DNA of 64,000 bases from Vreelandella alkaliphila (GTDB taxonomy: Bacteria > Pseudomonadota > Gammaproteobacteria > Pseudomonadales > Halomonadaceae), in NCBI RefSeq assembly GCF_016107625.1, contig NZ_JABASV010000012.1:22466-86465 (forward strand), given 5' to 3'. Below, piece after piece: positions 6,453 through 15,173 of this stretch (the stretch's first letter is position 1; each line of letters opens with the position of its first letter). The translations under genes were made by a program, and so were the position numbers. Below the pieces are notes generated by a model. The model saw nothing but the letters and a program-made list of their open reading frames with translations, was not told the origin of the DNA and did not search any database.

Positions 6453-9002
6453 ATGGCTGGCAGAAAATCGACGTTTGCGCACTATGTCGCGGCGCTACCG
6501 CATCACGAACCGCTCGATATGCTTGGGCACTTTTGGCCGGAGCTGCAAGCCGCCGCTGCCGGAGTAGAAGCCAGCATTGATGGCGTAGACCTCGTGCTTG
6601 ACGGCAAGCGCCACTACCTAAAAAACCTCACAGGTGAAAGCGACCAACGCCAGTATTACATTGCCAACTTGACGACCGACAAGGACGAAACCGTCTGGCC
6701 GGAAGTCACGTTCGGCAGTTTCAAGCAGCGACTCGATAACGTCTATTTCAAGCCTCGCAACTTGTGCTGGAAGTCGTTTGAAAACCATAAAGACAACGTG
6801 GTGGTCGATCTTGACCGCCACGCCGCGTATCGTGAAAAAATCCAGGAGGCGCGCAAAGAGGCTCAACGCCAGGCGATTGAGAATGAACAGCTAAAGCGCG
6901 ATGCCAATCTAGCCGCTGCCCAGGCGGCAGACCTCGCTTGGCAAGCGGCGAGCGATATTGACCCGGAAGAGTCGCACAGCTATTTGCTGAACAAGCAGGG
7001 GCTAAGGCCGCTAGGACGCGTGCGCGTTGCCACCCGTGAGCTAAGAGGGCGGTTATACAGCTTCAACCGCCATGAATGGTTAGACCGCGCGATTATTGTT
7101 TCTGCAGGCGACCTACTATTACCCGTTTACTCCGTCGACCCGCTACAACGCGGCCTTATCAACTTGCAACGCATTGATGCAACAGGCGGTAAACGTTTTT
7201 TGATAGGTGGCCAAAAGCAGCTTGGCTACATGCCACTGATGCCGGAAAACTGGCAAAAAGGCCAAGCGCTAGATGCCATAGTGGTCACTGAGGGCTATGC
7301 AACCGGCGCGACCCTGCTGCAGTGCCAGGCGTTTGGGGATGATAGCGTAGCGGTGGCCATCGCTTTTGATGCGGGCAACTTAGGCGAGATTGCAAGCGCC
7401 ATGGGGGAGAAGTACCCCAACGTACCCATCATTAATGCTGCTGATAACGACCAAGGAACGCCGGGTAATCCCGGTCTGGCAAAAGCTGAAAGTCTGAAAA
7501 AAGACTTTCGTATCCCTTATTTGCTGCCGACCAGCGACGATGATAAGAAGCTCGACTTTGACGATCTACGCCAACGCCAAGGCGAGGAAGAAGTTAAACG
7601 CCAGGTAGAGGAACAGTACGGCAAAGCTGTTCACTATTGGCGACTGCACCACGATCCTGAATACGCCCAGGAGGTTAGCGAGCAGGGCAGTGACGGCGAG
7701 CAGTACGCGCTCGACGTTAACGAAGCGGGCGATATCGTCAACGAGTTTAATTGGCCGATGCAGAAGCGTACCAGCCCTGGCAAGCCATTGGCCACGCCGG
7801 AAAATCTGCACTGGATGCTAAACCAGTACGGCGTCAAAGTGCGCTATAACAAAATCAGCAAAGACGTGATTGTTAAGGTGCCAGGCCAAGACTTTAGCGT
7901 AGACAACCAAGGCAACGCATCGCTGGCACTTATCAAGGGGCTTTGCGCCCGCAACGAGCTACCATCTGCCGATGTAGACTCTTACGTTAAGTTGGTAGCC
8001 GATCAAGACCGCTACAACCCGGTTATGGACTGGATCGACTCAGTTCCTTATGACCAATCCCGCGATCCCATTGGAGAGCTATTTCAGACCATTCAGCTAG
8101 CCCCAGGGCAAAACCAATTGCTGGCGCAAATACTGCTGACTAAATGGCTTGTAGGGGCGGCGGCGTTAGCTGGCAATGAGGGTAGCGTGTGGTCTAAGTC
8201 AGTGCTCGTATTCGCAGGCAACCAAGACTTGGGAAAAACCAGCTGGTTTCGCTCGCTAGTGCCGGAGTCGTCAGGCCTTCACGATTGCGTGGCCGACGGC
8301 TTACACCTCGACCCTGCAGACAAGGATTCTGTCACTACGGTGCTAGGGCACTGGCTTGTCGAGCTTGGTGAATTAGACGCGACGTTTCGCAAATCGGACA
8401 TAGCGCGGCTAAAGGCGTTTATCACTCGCAAGAACGATCAGTTGCGCCGCCCCTACGACCGTAAAGATAGTATTTACCCGCGCCGTACTGCGCTGTTTGC
8501 TTCGGTCAACGAAACAAACTTCTTGCAAGACTCTACGGGCAACAGCCGTTGGTGGACGCTCGAAGTGGTAGCGCTGAACAGCAAACACAACGTCGACATG
8601 CAGCAAGTATGGGCGCAGGCCATGCACCTCTACCGCAACGGTTACAAACACTACCTGGATGATAGCGAGCAAGCCATGCTCAACGGCAGCAATACCCGTT
8701 ATGAGCAGGTCAATCCGCTGGAAGAAATGATAGTGAATGCATTTGATGTGAACGTCACTTATGACGACAGCGGCATGCCTCGTTACCAATATGACCGCTC
8801 GAAGGGTAGTGATATGACTGCCACTCAAGTGCTCATACATGCAGGGATTGAGAAACCGAGTCACAGCCAGGCAACCGTGGCTAGCACCTTTCTGCAAAAG
8901 CTCACAGGCACCAAAGCGCGCCGGAGCGGGAAAGGGAACGTTTACCCTATGCCGCCCCCTCTGTTTCGCTACAAAAGCGCCCCACAACCCCCAATGGATT
9001 AA
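6453..9002 (+). CDS. Toprim primase / VapE-type helicase fusion
   Basis: An 849-residue replication protein. The N-terminal half holds a Toprim-type domain (VVTEGYATGATLL, about residue 275, and an AADNDQGTPGNPG metal-binding stretch near 330), as in primases. The C-terminal half is a VapE (virulence-associated E) superfamily ATPase with Walker A AGNQDLGKTSW near residue 590, an acidic Walker B-like VELGELD near 635 and a conserved SVNETNFLQD segment near 690. The product probably primes and unwinds the lytic origin. It ends the early-right operon and is followed at once by a strong terminator. Confidence 0.85.
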   Translation: MAGRKSTFAHYVAALPHHEPLDMLGHFWPELQAAAAGVEASIDGVDLVLDGKRHYLKNLTGESDQRQYYIANLTTDKDETVWPEVTFGSFKQRLDNVYFKPRNLCWKSFENHKDNVVVDLDRHAAYREKIQEARKEAQRQAIENEQLKRDANLAAAQAADLAWQAASDIDPEESHSYLLNKQGLRPLGRVRVATRELRGRLYSFNRHEWLDRAIIVSAGDLLLPVYSVDPLQRGLINLQRIDATGGKRFLIGGQKQLGYMPLMPENWQKGQALDAIVVTEGYATGATLLQCQAFGDDSVAVAIAFDAGNLGEIASAMGEKYPNVPIINAADNDQGTPGNPGLAKAESLKKDFRIPYLLPTSDDDKKLDFDDLRQRQGEEEVKRQVEEQYGKAVHYWRLHHDPEYAQEVSEQGSDGEQYALDVNEAGDIVNEFNWPMQKRTSPGKPLATPENLHWMLNQYGVKVRYNKISKDVIVKVPGQDFSVDNQGNASLALIKGLCARNELPSADVDSYVKLVADQDRYNPVMDWIDSVPYDQSRDPIGELFQTIQLAPGQNQLLAQILLTKWLVGAAALAGNEGSVWSKSVLVFAGNQDLGKTSWFRSLVPESSGLHDCVADGLHLDPADKDSVTTVLGHWLVELGELDATFRKSDIARLKAFITRKNDQLRRPYDRKDSIYPRRTALFASVNETNFLQDSTGNSRWWTLEVVALNSKHNVDMQQVWAQAMHLYRNGYKHYLDDSEQAMLNGSNTRYEQVNPLEEMIVNAFDVNVTYDDSGMPRYQYDRSKGSDMTATQVLIHAGIEKPSHSQATVASTFLQKLTGTKARRSGKGNVYPMPPPLFRYKSAPQPPMD

Positions 9003-9026
9003 CAGCACCTTTTCTGCCAAGCCTTT

Positions 9027-9051
9027 CCCCACTTCGGTGGGGCTTTTTTTT
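9027..9051 (+). terminator. Terminator of early-right replication operon
   Basis: CCCC-ACTTCGGT-GGGG, stabilised by a UUCG-type loop, is followed by C and eight T. It lies 24 bases after the primase-helicase stop codon. Confidence 0.85.
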
Positions 9052-9104
9052 GGGCACAGAAAATCAGAACGCTTTCCAATATAGCGGCGCAGCCTTTGAA
9101 TCGA

Positions 9105-9198
9105 AAAAGGGCCAGAGTCATAGACTCCAGCCCTTTTAAGTAGCTAAGGGCGTTGCAGCGCCCTTTAAGTGGCATAGGACGTTGGCGCGCCCTATGCC
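9105..9198. other. Three tandem strong hairpins, bidirectional terminator-like
   Basis: H1 (9105-9137) pairs AAAAGGGC with GCCCTTTT and has an inner GAGTC/GACTC pairing. It is followed by a T run on both strands, four T on plus and five T on minus. H2 (9146-9165) pairs AAGGGCG with CGCCCTT. H3 (9171-9198) pairs GGCATAGG with CCTATGCC. H1 could stop leftward RNA coming from 10190. Three such hairpins in 94 bases is unusual after an operon that already has a terminator. Confidence 0.6.
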
Positions 9199-9208
9199 TG
9201 ATAGGTCA

Positions 9209-9223
9209 TTACCTGATGGGTTA
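9209..9223. promoter_or_regulatory. Operator-like site at left end of structured region
   Basis: TTACCTGATGGGTTA matches the 15-bp operator consensus except for GGGTTA in place of AGGTAA. No gene starts nearby. Confidence 0.4.
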
Positions 9224-9242
9224 TCACCTAACATGGAAATTA

Positions 9243-9284
9243 ACACAATCTGTGTATTCTTCAACTGTAAGCTGAAGAATTTTT
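9243..9284 (+). terminator. Two hairpins, second terminator-like on plus strand
   Basis: ACACA-ATC-TGTGT (9243-9255) is followed by ATTCTTCA/TGAAGAAT (9256-9280) and four T. No gene precedes it directly, so any transcript it ends must start near 9200 or be read-through. Confidence 0.45.
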
Positions 9285-9300
9285 AAGCAGTGATAGAGCA

Positions 9301-10190
9301 CCCCATTTCTCTCGCAGTGCCAACGTTGAAAGAAAGGGGGGCGGGGCGCTCATCGGTGAAATGTTTTGTTTGGCTAGTGGGCTTCGATATTTCAGCGGGC
9401 CTAGTGGTCACTACCGTGGTATTCGCACGAACGGCCTCGATCACTTCCTAGCATTGCTGTTGAAACTCCCAACCCAATATCGTTGGATACACGCAAAACA
9501 CTTCCCGATGCCCACCCATTAGAATAGGCTTGGGCCATGCTTTCATGGCAGTCAGCGGCGTTGCATCCGCTCCACTCGTTCACCCATGAGCTTACGCTGG
9601 GTAGTTTGATGCGATGGCCGGTACCGCGTTCTTCCGGCATAGGTTGATTACTACGTACCCTTTCGGGACACTCCCTCACGTTTTAGCGCATCGGCCTACG
9701 CACTCATCGCATCGGCAAAGATTCCGGCACCGTGCCCTTAATCAGCGGCCTTCCGCCTTTAGACCACACAATTTCAGTGACGCGAAACCTTTGCCGATGC
9801 CCACCGTGGCCTCGGTGGGATCGGTACTGCTCTGACGATTCAACAAGGAGTCGATACAGCATGGCAACCGTATCGAAAAGAGGGCGGTGGGTGCTCCTGG
9901 CTCGCCTTTCGGCTGGTGTTCCCTGACTAGCCACCCTCTTTTCGATACCTGCTAAGCCGCTAGCAGGTGCCTTGCATTAAGTCTGACAGATTCCGCTGTC
10001 AGCACCGGCCCTGCAATGTCGCCACCAGCACAGGAAGACTGGCACTTGGGGAGAAAGACCACTCCCAACCACCCAAAGGAGCGTAAAAAACCCTGGCTTG
10101 CTCGATTGTGCTAACCCTCTCCTACGCGGACAAGAATCACGATTATGGGTACAAGGGGGCACTTAAACGCACTCGGCCAACACGCTTAAA
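9301..10190 (-). ncRNA. Candidate large structured non-coding RNA or origin region
   Basis: About 0.9 kb without a convincing gene. The frames inside (such as minus 9401-9679 and 9704-9934) have low-complexity, unfamiliar translations. The DNA is dense in inverted repeats: 9301-9339, 9794-9824 (CCCACC/GGTGGG), a 15-bp perfect pair at 9870-9884 and 9934-9948 (GTATCGAAAAGAGGG), 9947-9968 (ACCTGCTA/TAGCAGGT), 9983-10002 (CTGACAG/CTGTCAG) and one around 10047-10070. An operator-like site at 10194 and the hairpin at 9105-9137 could bound a leftward transcript. A large structured phage RNA or a lytic origin are both possible. Strand and ends are guesses. Confidence 0.35.
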
Positions 10191-10193
10191 TAA

Positions 10194-10208
10194 TTACCTT
10201 GAAAGTAA
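10194..10208. promoter_or_regulatory. Operator-like site with no adjacent gene
   Basis: TTACCTTGAAAGTAA fits the operator consensus, and a half-site lies at 10211. A weak leftward promoter can be read as TTTAGG, an 18-bp spacer and TAATTA across the site. Rightward there is only the terminator of the opposing operon, so any regulated transcript most likely runs left into the structured region. Confidence 0.5.
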
Positions 10209-10246
10209 ATTTACCCTAAATGAAATATGCGCGCTATGTTTCACGC

Positions 10247-10270
10247 AAAAAAAAACCCGCACTCGGCGGG
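10247..10270 (-). terminator. Terminator of the minus-strand accessory operon
   Basis: Read leftward, CCCGC-CGAGT-GCGGG is followed by nine T. It lies 32 bases after the last gene of the 19043-10302 operon. Confidence 0.85.
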
Positions 10271-10301
10271 CTTTCCTATTATAGGATCATCATGCAGCTG
10301 C

Positions 10302-10997
10302 TCAGGGGGAGGTAAGTTGCGCTCGCTCAGAAGCATTTACGCCTTGGTAGAATTGAACTTTCTTGCCGTCACCTATCCCGGTAAGCAATGCGCCGTGGTC
10401 GTTGCGCTGGAGCTTGGAAGCCCGGTTGATAACCTTGGCGTCGTTCAATGGCGTTGGCCAACGCTCTTTCTCATAGGCTGCCATCACGCTGGACTCTTTC
10501 TCACTACGCTCTCGGGGCTTGATTTGCTCGCCAGCCGTCAGCACCCAGCCCACGGCATAAACGTCGCCCCGGCGAGTTTTGGTGGAGCGCTTGAGTCGCT
10601 TGTCGAGTGACGCCAGGTAGGCGTCACGGTCGCGCTTTAGTTGACGGCGCAACACATCAAATGCGTACCCGCTCACCTCGGCCACTTCGCCTATGCCGTA
10701 AAACTCAATATGCCCAACCCAGCGACCACTTTTGTACAGATTGCGGCATATCATCTTTGCCCCAAACGCTTCGGCCACCATCGTTCCTAACACGCCTATA
10801 TAGGCAGGCATTTTCTTACCGGCTCCAGTGGCTTTCAGCTCCGTTCTCACCTCGCTAAGGGTTATATCCATATCCGTAAGGCCATGCTTGGCCATAAGGT
10901 TTTGCGCCTGGCGTAACGCAGTGGCTCGCTCATGGGGATTGCTGTTATTGGCGTGCGCCAGGCACTTCTTGATGCGCTCTATGATTCGGTTGCTCAT
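10302..10997 (-). CDS. DUF2786 domain protein
   Basis: A 231-residue protein. Residues 1-40 (SNRIIERIKKCLAHANN, then ALRQAQNLMAKHGL) match the DUF2786 helical domain, and the remainder resembles the domain usually joined to it in phage proteins. The function of the family is unknown; members recur in phage early or accessory operons. The start used is the ATG that overlaps the upstream stop (ATGA); the longer frame extends into the neighbouring gene. It is the last gene of the minus-strand operon. Confidence 0.7.
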   Translation of the reverse strand: MSNRIIERIKKCLAHANNSNPHERATALRQAQNLMAKHGLTDMDITLSEVRTELKATGAGKKMPAYIGVLGTMVAEAFGAKMICRNLYKSGRWVGHIEFYGIGEVAEVSGYAFDVLRRQLKRDRDAYLASLDKRLKRSTKTRRGDVYAVGWVLTAGEQIKPRERSEKESSVMAAYEKERWPTPLNDAKVINRASKLQRNDHGALLTGIGDGKKVQFYQGVNASERAQLTSP

Positions 10998-12028
10998 AAT
11001 CCCGACTCCACAACGCCCATGCAGTCCGGGCAGCCACGGCACATCATGCCCAGCAGTTGGCAGGGCTGGCGCTTACCGTCTGCAATGGCGGTTAGGCGCT
11101 CAATCATAGGGGGCAGGTCTTGGTGGCTTAGGCCTTTGTCAGCTACCCACTGCAAGGCTGCGGCGCGCTCGCGGGGGTAAAGATTGGCCTCGCTAAGATC
11201 ATCGCCTGGGATGCCTGCTCCACAAGAACACTCACCCTTGCTCTTTAGCTGAACGATGAAGCACTCAGGACAAATAGCAATCTCAGGCTTGTCTAGTTCA
11301 ATTGGCTCCCAGTCGTTCTCTTCAAACCAGTTGTCTAGCCGCTCAAGCTCGCCGTTTAGGTGGTAATTGGCCACTTCAAAGCCTTTCCCATAAAGCTCAT
11401 CATGCACGCATTGCAGCTTGGCGTTTAGGCTTGCCGCGCGCGCGTTCAACTCTCCCGCCCGTTCAATGATATGGATGCAAAAGCCCTGGTGCGGCTCTTT
11501 GGGGGTGCCTAACGCTGCAGCAATCAATTCCAGCCCGGAACGGTAATCATCAGCCATATCCCGCAAAGCATCGCGCTCAGCCTGCAAATACTCTGCATCA
11601 CGCCAGCGCTCGACCAGGCTAAGCACTGCGCCGGGGTCAAGTGCTTCCAAGTAGTGGGCGATGGCAAGCGCCTCGGTGTCGTCGTCATCGTGCTCCACAA
11701 GCGCTATCTGCGTATCAGTAGGCTTGGCCTCAATGTCGGTACCGCCGTTTGTCACCTTTGCGACGTATGGCCCGCGCGGGACACTAGCCGCACGGCGCCC
11801 TAGCTCGTCCAGACTGACTTTGTAGCCTTCTCCTGCCCAGCGTGCGTCCATGCGCGCCTTCATGGCGTCGCGCTCTTCCATCGCCTGGCACAGATCGGCC
11901 ATTTGGCTGGCGCTCATCACCAAGTCGCTAACGTTATTCATGGCATGGTCAATGCGCTGGCGCAGCCAAGCGGTGTCTACTTCACCCTGATAGGCGGTGT
12001 AATCATTTGGTGCGTCTAGGTCGATCAT
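10994..12028 (-). CDS. Hypothetical protein with Cys-rich motif
   Basis: A 344-residue protein beginning MIDLDAPNDYTAYQGEVD. The middle is helical with repeated Asp/Glu and Ala (about residues 40-230). A Cys4 zinc-ribbon-like motif, CPECFIVQLKSKGECSC, lies near residue 255, and a CRGCPDC cluster lies near the C-terminus. I do not recognise a family. The start follows the upstream stop by four bases; the longer frame from 12172 would overlap the preceding gene by about 140 bases and was rejected. Confidence 0.55.
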   Translation of the reverse strand: MIDLDAPNDYTAYQGEVDTAWLRQRIDHAMNNVSDLVMSASQMADLCQAMEERDAMKARMDARWAGEGYKVSLDELGRRAASVPRGPYVAKVTNGGTDIEAKPTDTQIALVEHDDDDTEALAIAHYLEALDPGAVLSLVERWRDAEYLQAERDALRDMADDYRSGLELIAAALGTPKEPHQGFCIHIIERAGELNARAASLNAKLQCVHDELYGKGFEVANYHLNGELERLDNWFEENDWEPIELDKPEIAICPECFIVQLKSKGECSCGAGIPGDDLSEANLYPRERAAALQWVADKGLSHQDLPPMIERLTAIADGKRQPCQLLGMMCRGCPDCMGVVESGL

Positions 12029-12032
12029 GGCG

Positions 12033-12290
12033 TTATCCGGCAACTGAATGAATTTGAAAGGGGAAAGGCACATGAGCCAGCGTTGCATCGGCAGCCTCGA
12101 CGGCATTACCAAACTCTTCACTGGGGTTAGCGTCTTGGATAGCCAGTATTTGCGCCTGATTTGAACCGTCATAAAGCGTTATTCGAGCATCGCCTACTGT
12201 GAACGCTGCCAAGCGTTTACTGGGGCATTCATCAATCACCGCCTGCAACTTCTTCAACCAGGCGGCTTCTGCTTTGGTAAGTTTGGCCAT
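12033..12290 (-). CDS. Small hypothetical phage protein
   Basis: An 85-residue protein (MAKLTKAEAAWLKKLQAVI...). It has an N-terminal helix then a short beta-rich segment (FTVGDARITLYDGS). Similar-looking small proteins are common in early operons of phages of Gram-negative hosts, but no function is known. It has its own ribosome site (GGGAGAAAG) about 7 bases upstream. There are no membrane segments or cysteine clusters. Confidence 0.55.
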   Translation of the reverse strand: MAKLTKAEAAWLKKLQAVIDECPSKRLAAFTVGDARITLYDGSNQAQILAIQDANPSEEFGNAVEAADATLAHVPFPFQIHSVAG

Positions 12291-12303
12291 GTGCTTTCTC
12301 CCT

Positions 12304-13341
12304 TTATGCCGCCTTGCTTAGCGGTACTGGCTTGGTTAATTCGTTTTCTGTGGCGTAGCGGCCTAGCTCTGCGCGCGTGTACTTGCCTGCGTCGTTAATG
12401 CTATTGCTGTAGCCGCTAAAATCGGAGCCGTACCACGATGAATGGCCCTTGTGCCATATCAGATAAAGCTCTTCATCGACCGGAAAAAGGATCTCTTTCA
12501 GCACTTGGGCGCGCTTAAAATTCATGGACTTGATGGCGCTACTCAGCTCTTTCTCCAAGCGTTGACGGCGACACCTGGCATTGCGCTTGCGCCTGATATC
12601 GCCAGGAGAGGAAAGGTAAATCGCACCACTGTGAACGTTGATCAGGCCGTACTTGCCGGTGACTACCCACCACATATTGTTAAGGTTGTAGTAAGCCGTG
12701 CCGACCACGACCCGGTAGCGGTAGTCGATGGCGTAGACGCGGGCACCGTGGGTGATTTCACCGCCGTCAGCTGACTTGGCATTGATGGTCATCCCGATAG
12801 GGGCATGACCAAGCGCTTCACTGTAATGGCCGCTGTTACGATTGGCATTCTCTACCCATTCAATAGCCGTCATCTTGCCGGGGCCACGCTTGGCCAATCG
12901 CCCCTTTTCTTCATCCGTAAACTCATAATCCGTAAACACACCACACAGATAGTCACGCAGACGGTTGCGCGTGCGCTGCATTTCAAGGCGCAACAGATAG
13001 GGCATGCACTGCTCTTTATCCCGCTCGTAGCGACCTTCGTCGTCGGGCCGAGTAGGGCAGTTGATCGACTGAAAGAACAGAATTTCAATATGCCGCCCAC
13101 ACAAGCGAAGATCGGCTTTAAGGTCGCCTTTACGGCAAAAACGGGAGTTGTTGCCAGTAAAAATGTGCTCTTGAGGGCCGACCTCCCAGCCCAAGCGGTT
13201 AAATTGCTGAACGATGCGCTTAAATACGTCCTTCTTGAAACGCTGCTCCCAAGCACCCATCACTCTCTCACCTGGTTCTTCCCATACATCAAAACGGGCG
13301 TCGCCAAAGGTAACGCGGCCCGCGCGTTCAATCTGTGCCAT
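12304..13341 (-). CDS. Hypothetical protein with UVR-like helical motif
   Basis: A 345-residue protein, unrecognised overall. Residues near 285-310 (LEKELSSAIKSMNFKRAQ) resemble the UVR motif, the two-helix unit through which UvrB, UvrC and ClpC-type proteins make contacts. The preceding part is rich in Arg, aromatic and Cys residues and looks like a mixed alpha/beta domain. The ATG at 13341 has AAGGAAG upstream; the ATG at 13365 has no ribosome site. It sits in the RdgC-led operon, so a DNA-transaction role is conceivable but unproven. Confidence 0.55.
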   Translation of the reverse strand: MAQIERAGRVTFGDARFDVWEEPGERVMGAWEQRFKKDVFKRIVQQFNRLGWEVGPQEHIFTGNNSRFCRKGDLKADLRLCGRHIEILFFQSINCPTRPDDEGRYERDKEQCMPYLLRLEMQRTRNRLRDYLCGVFTDYEFTDEEKGRLAKRGPGKMTAIEWVENANRNSGHYSEALGHAPIGMTINAKSADGGEITHGARVYAIDYRYRVVVGTAYYNLNNMWWVVTGKYGLINVHSGAIYLSSPGDIRRKRNARCRRQRLEKELSSAIKSMNFKRAQVLKEILFPVDEELYLIWHKGHSSWYGSDFSGYSNSINDAGKYTRAELGRYATENELTKPVPLSKAA

Positions 13342-13753
13342 GGTTACGCTTCCTTTTTGATTCATACAGGGCGGTCAGGTTGTGCTCTGCATACCAGCGG
13401 CGCAGGCCGTCAACGTGCTTCACCCACCAGTCGCGACTCCCGGCGACATTGGAGTGCAGGCCTTCCACTTCACCTATACCGTGGGGCGTTTTTACCGGAA
13501 CACCAGGTGCGATAACGTCGGGCGCTGGCTCAAAAACACCCATATAAAGCGCTTGAAAATCCTTATGGCTGGTGCCGATCGGAATGGCGTTGACCACCTC
13601 TTTTAGTGGCCAGCAAGTGCCGTACTTGTTGGTGCCGGTGTAAGTGGCCAGATTCCACGTTGCCCGCTGATAACCGAGGCGACCGACACGCTCGCTGCCA
13701 TCTTGATGAATCAGTAGGCAGTCTTGGTAGCTGGGAATATGATCAAGGTTCAT
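13328..13753 (-). CDS. Hypothetical protein, beta-rich
   Basis: A 141-residue protein that I do not recognise. It begins MNLDHIPSYQDCLLIHQDG. A segment near residues 84-95 (VKTPHGIGEVEGL) reads like a small SH3-like barrel of the kind found in CarD/KOW-type proteins. The gene overlaps the membrane-protein gene upstream and the UVR-like gene downstream, so it is translated in a chain with them. No catalytic residues are evident. Confidence 0.5.
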   Translation of the reverse strand: MNLDHIPSYQDCLLIHQDGSERVGRLGYQRATWNLATYTGTNKYGTCWPLKEVVNAIPIGTSHKDFQALYMGVFEPAPDVIAPGVPVKTPHGIGEVEGLHSNVAGSRDWWVKHVDGLRRWYAEHNLTALYESKRKRNHGTD

Positions 13754-14021
13754 TGCGCGCCTCTTCTTTCTTGATGGTCTGGACTATCGCGCACTGCCAA
13801 ACTGCATGGGCAGCAAAAGCGATAAAGCAGATGGAAAAGATGGGGTCTAGCCAGTGATCGAAGCGCTCTCCCCATATCAGTTCTTCAATGCCTGCTTCGA
13901 CAAAAATGAACATGGCCCAATAGAGCATTACCGCAATAGTGGCGCGCACCGGGTTGCCCTTGGATGCAACTGCCAGGGCATAGGCGAAGATCGTTATGGG
14001 CTTTAGGATTCGCTGGAACAT
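13743..14021 (-). CDS. Small membrane protein
   Basis: A 92-residue protein with two or three hydrophobic segments: about 8-22 (TIFAYALAVAS), 29-45 (TIAVMLYWAMFIFVE) and 61-80 (IFSICFIAFAAHAVW). It probably lies in the inner membrane with short charged ends. It is coupled by overlap to its neighbours. An exclusion or other host-interaction role would be usual for such a protein in an accessory operon, but nothing in the sequence proves it. Confidence 0.55.
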   Translation of the reverse strand: MFQRILKPITIFAYALAVASKGNPVRATIAVMLYWAMFIFVEAGIEELIWGERFDHWLDPIFSICFIAFAAHAVWQCAIVQTIKKEEARNEP

Positions 14022-14248
14022 TGCTGCTCTCCTTCAATGGGTCGTATCAGCTCCCAGCACTGCTCGCATAGCGGGCCAGCTTCATCGCCACCTTCGGCGT
14101 AAATACTGTCTTCCTCGCAGCGCCCGGTAGGCTCTTCACACCTACTGCATAGCTGCAAAGTTCCGGGGTAGTTGTTGGCGTTCCATGCGGAATGAGCGCT
14201 TTGATCCATCGCGTGGCGCTGGCCGCCTGGCCAGGTGTTTGCGGTCAT
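14003..14248 (-). CDS. Small zinc-ribbon-like protein
   Basis: An 81-residue protein with CSRCEEPTGRCEE and CEQCWELI, giving a CxxC...CxxC arrangement typical of a zinc ribbon. The N-terminal 25 residues are polar and low in structure. Its ATG overlaps the stop of the upstream coiled-coil gene (ATGA). Such proteins often bind RNA polymerase or nucleic acid, but this one has no assigned family. Confidence 0.55.
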   Translation of the reverse strand: MTANTWPGGQRHAMDQSAHSAWNANNYPGTLQLCSRCEEPTGRCEEDSIYAEGGDEAGPLCEQCWELIRPIEGEQQCSSES

Positions 14249-14985
14249 TGGGCATCACCTTCGGCCTGGCTAGCTTTCGCGCGGCGCTCCAGCTTCTCTG
14301 CTTCTGAGTACAGCACGTCGGCAGCATCTCTCATGCCTTCGGCGGTGCTTAGATAGCCGTTTTCTTGAGCGACACTGCTGTTGTCTAGCAACTGGTCTGC
14401 CCACTTTTTCAGCACGCTCGCTTCATAACGGCCATAGCTGGCCACGGGTTCCTCTGCCAGACAGTCACGCATGCGGGCGTTCCAGTCTTCCCAGTTGTAA
14501 TCGCCATCCTTACCGCCCTCGAACGCCTCTTTATTGAGGGATGAAAAACGCTCAATATGCGCGGTAAGCACTTTTTCACGAAGCTCAAGCGTCTCGATGT
14601 GCTGGCCACGCTTAAAGTAAAGTGACTTCAATTCGTCTAGCTGCTGCTGAATCTCAAGGTAGTCAGCCTTGGCAACGTCATCGCCATCCAGGGCCGTAGA
14701 GTCAGGGTCGAGGCCGATGCTCGCCTGAAAGTCTCGAATGAAGTTTCCGGGGCTTGAGCCAATGACACCGATAGCCGTTTGTTCATCGACCCTTTCAATG
14801 GCTTGCTCTGCTTGCCACCAACCGGCATCGGTGTCTTCAAAGGCCAAGGCTATAGAGCACTCGCCCAGCCCTGGCGGGTAAAAGAAGAACCGCACTTCCG
14901 GGCCGTCTTCGTCATGCGAGGTGCCCAGCTTGACCAATATTTGACCGTGAGGCGTGTCGTTGAATAGCTTGGCGAATTGCTTCAT
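14245..14985 (-). CDS. Hypothetical protein with coiled coil
   Basis: A 246-residue protein. Residues 1-60 look like a compact beta-rich domain (LVKLGTSHDEDGPEVRFFFYP), about 105-150 form a coiled coil (LEIQQQLDELKSLYFKRGQ...), and the C-terminal part ends in a charged helix. It shares the layout of a globular head, a central coiled coil with an LE-rich heptad, and an acidic/basic tail with the proteins at 15173 and 16020, suggesting a loose family within this operon. Function unknown. Confidence 0.5.
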   Translation of the reverse strand: MKQFAKLFNDTPHGQILVKLGTSHDEDGPEVRFFFYPPGLGECSIALAFEDTDAGWWQAEQAIERVDEQTAIGVIGSSPGNFIRDFQASIGLDPDSTALDGDDVAKADYLEIQQQLDELKSLYFKRGQHIETLELREKVLTAHIERFSSLNKEAFEGGKDGDYNWEDWNARMRDCLAEEPVASYGRYEASVLKKWADQLLDNSSVAQENGYLSTAEGMRDAADVLYSEAEKLERRAKASQAEGDAQ

Positions 14986-15173
14986 TGTTTAGCCTTCTTA
15001 GCCTGATTGCGGTATGAGGCAATCAGGGTCTTGATAAGGGTATGGGTGTGAGAATCGCGCTCACTTTTCGGCGCAGCATCCAGCACCAACTTCATTTCTT
15101 GAAGAGCCGTTTCGGGCACTATCCATGGGGCGATTTTTAGCGCCAGCGCGGTGCGTAATTTTTCAAAGTGCAT
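14982..15173 (-). CDS. Small helical hypothetical protein
   Basis: A 63-residue basic, helical protein (MHFEKLRTALALKIAPW... ending KKAKQ). The start is the ATG overlapping the upstream stop (TGATG) with GGAGG seven bases before it. No recognised domain. It is coupled to both neighbours. Confidence 0.5.
   Translation of the reverse strand: MHFEKLRTALALKIAPWIVPETALQEMKLVLDAAPKSERDSHTHTLIKTLIASYRNQAKKAKQ

Noticed and set aside
9401..9934. Two minus-strand frames (92 and 76 codons) in the hairpin-rich region
   Set aside because: Translations are low in complexity and rich in Arg, Ser and Gly, with no ribosome site in a good position; inverted repeats explain the open frames better. Kept only as an alternative to the RNA idea.
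9870..9948. Protelomerase telomere site (large palindrome)
   Set aside because: The arms are perfect for only 15 bp with a 49-bp centre; known telomere sites are near-continuous palindromes, and no protelomerase gene was seen in the window.
9340..10160. tRNA genes in the non-coding region
   Set aside because: Several stems exist, but none combine into an acceptor stem, T-loop GTTCGA-type box and anticodon arm of the right size.
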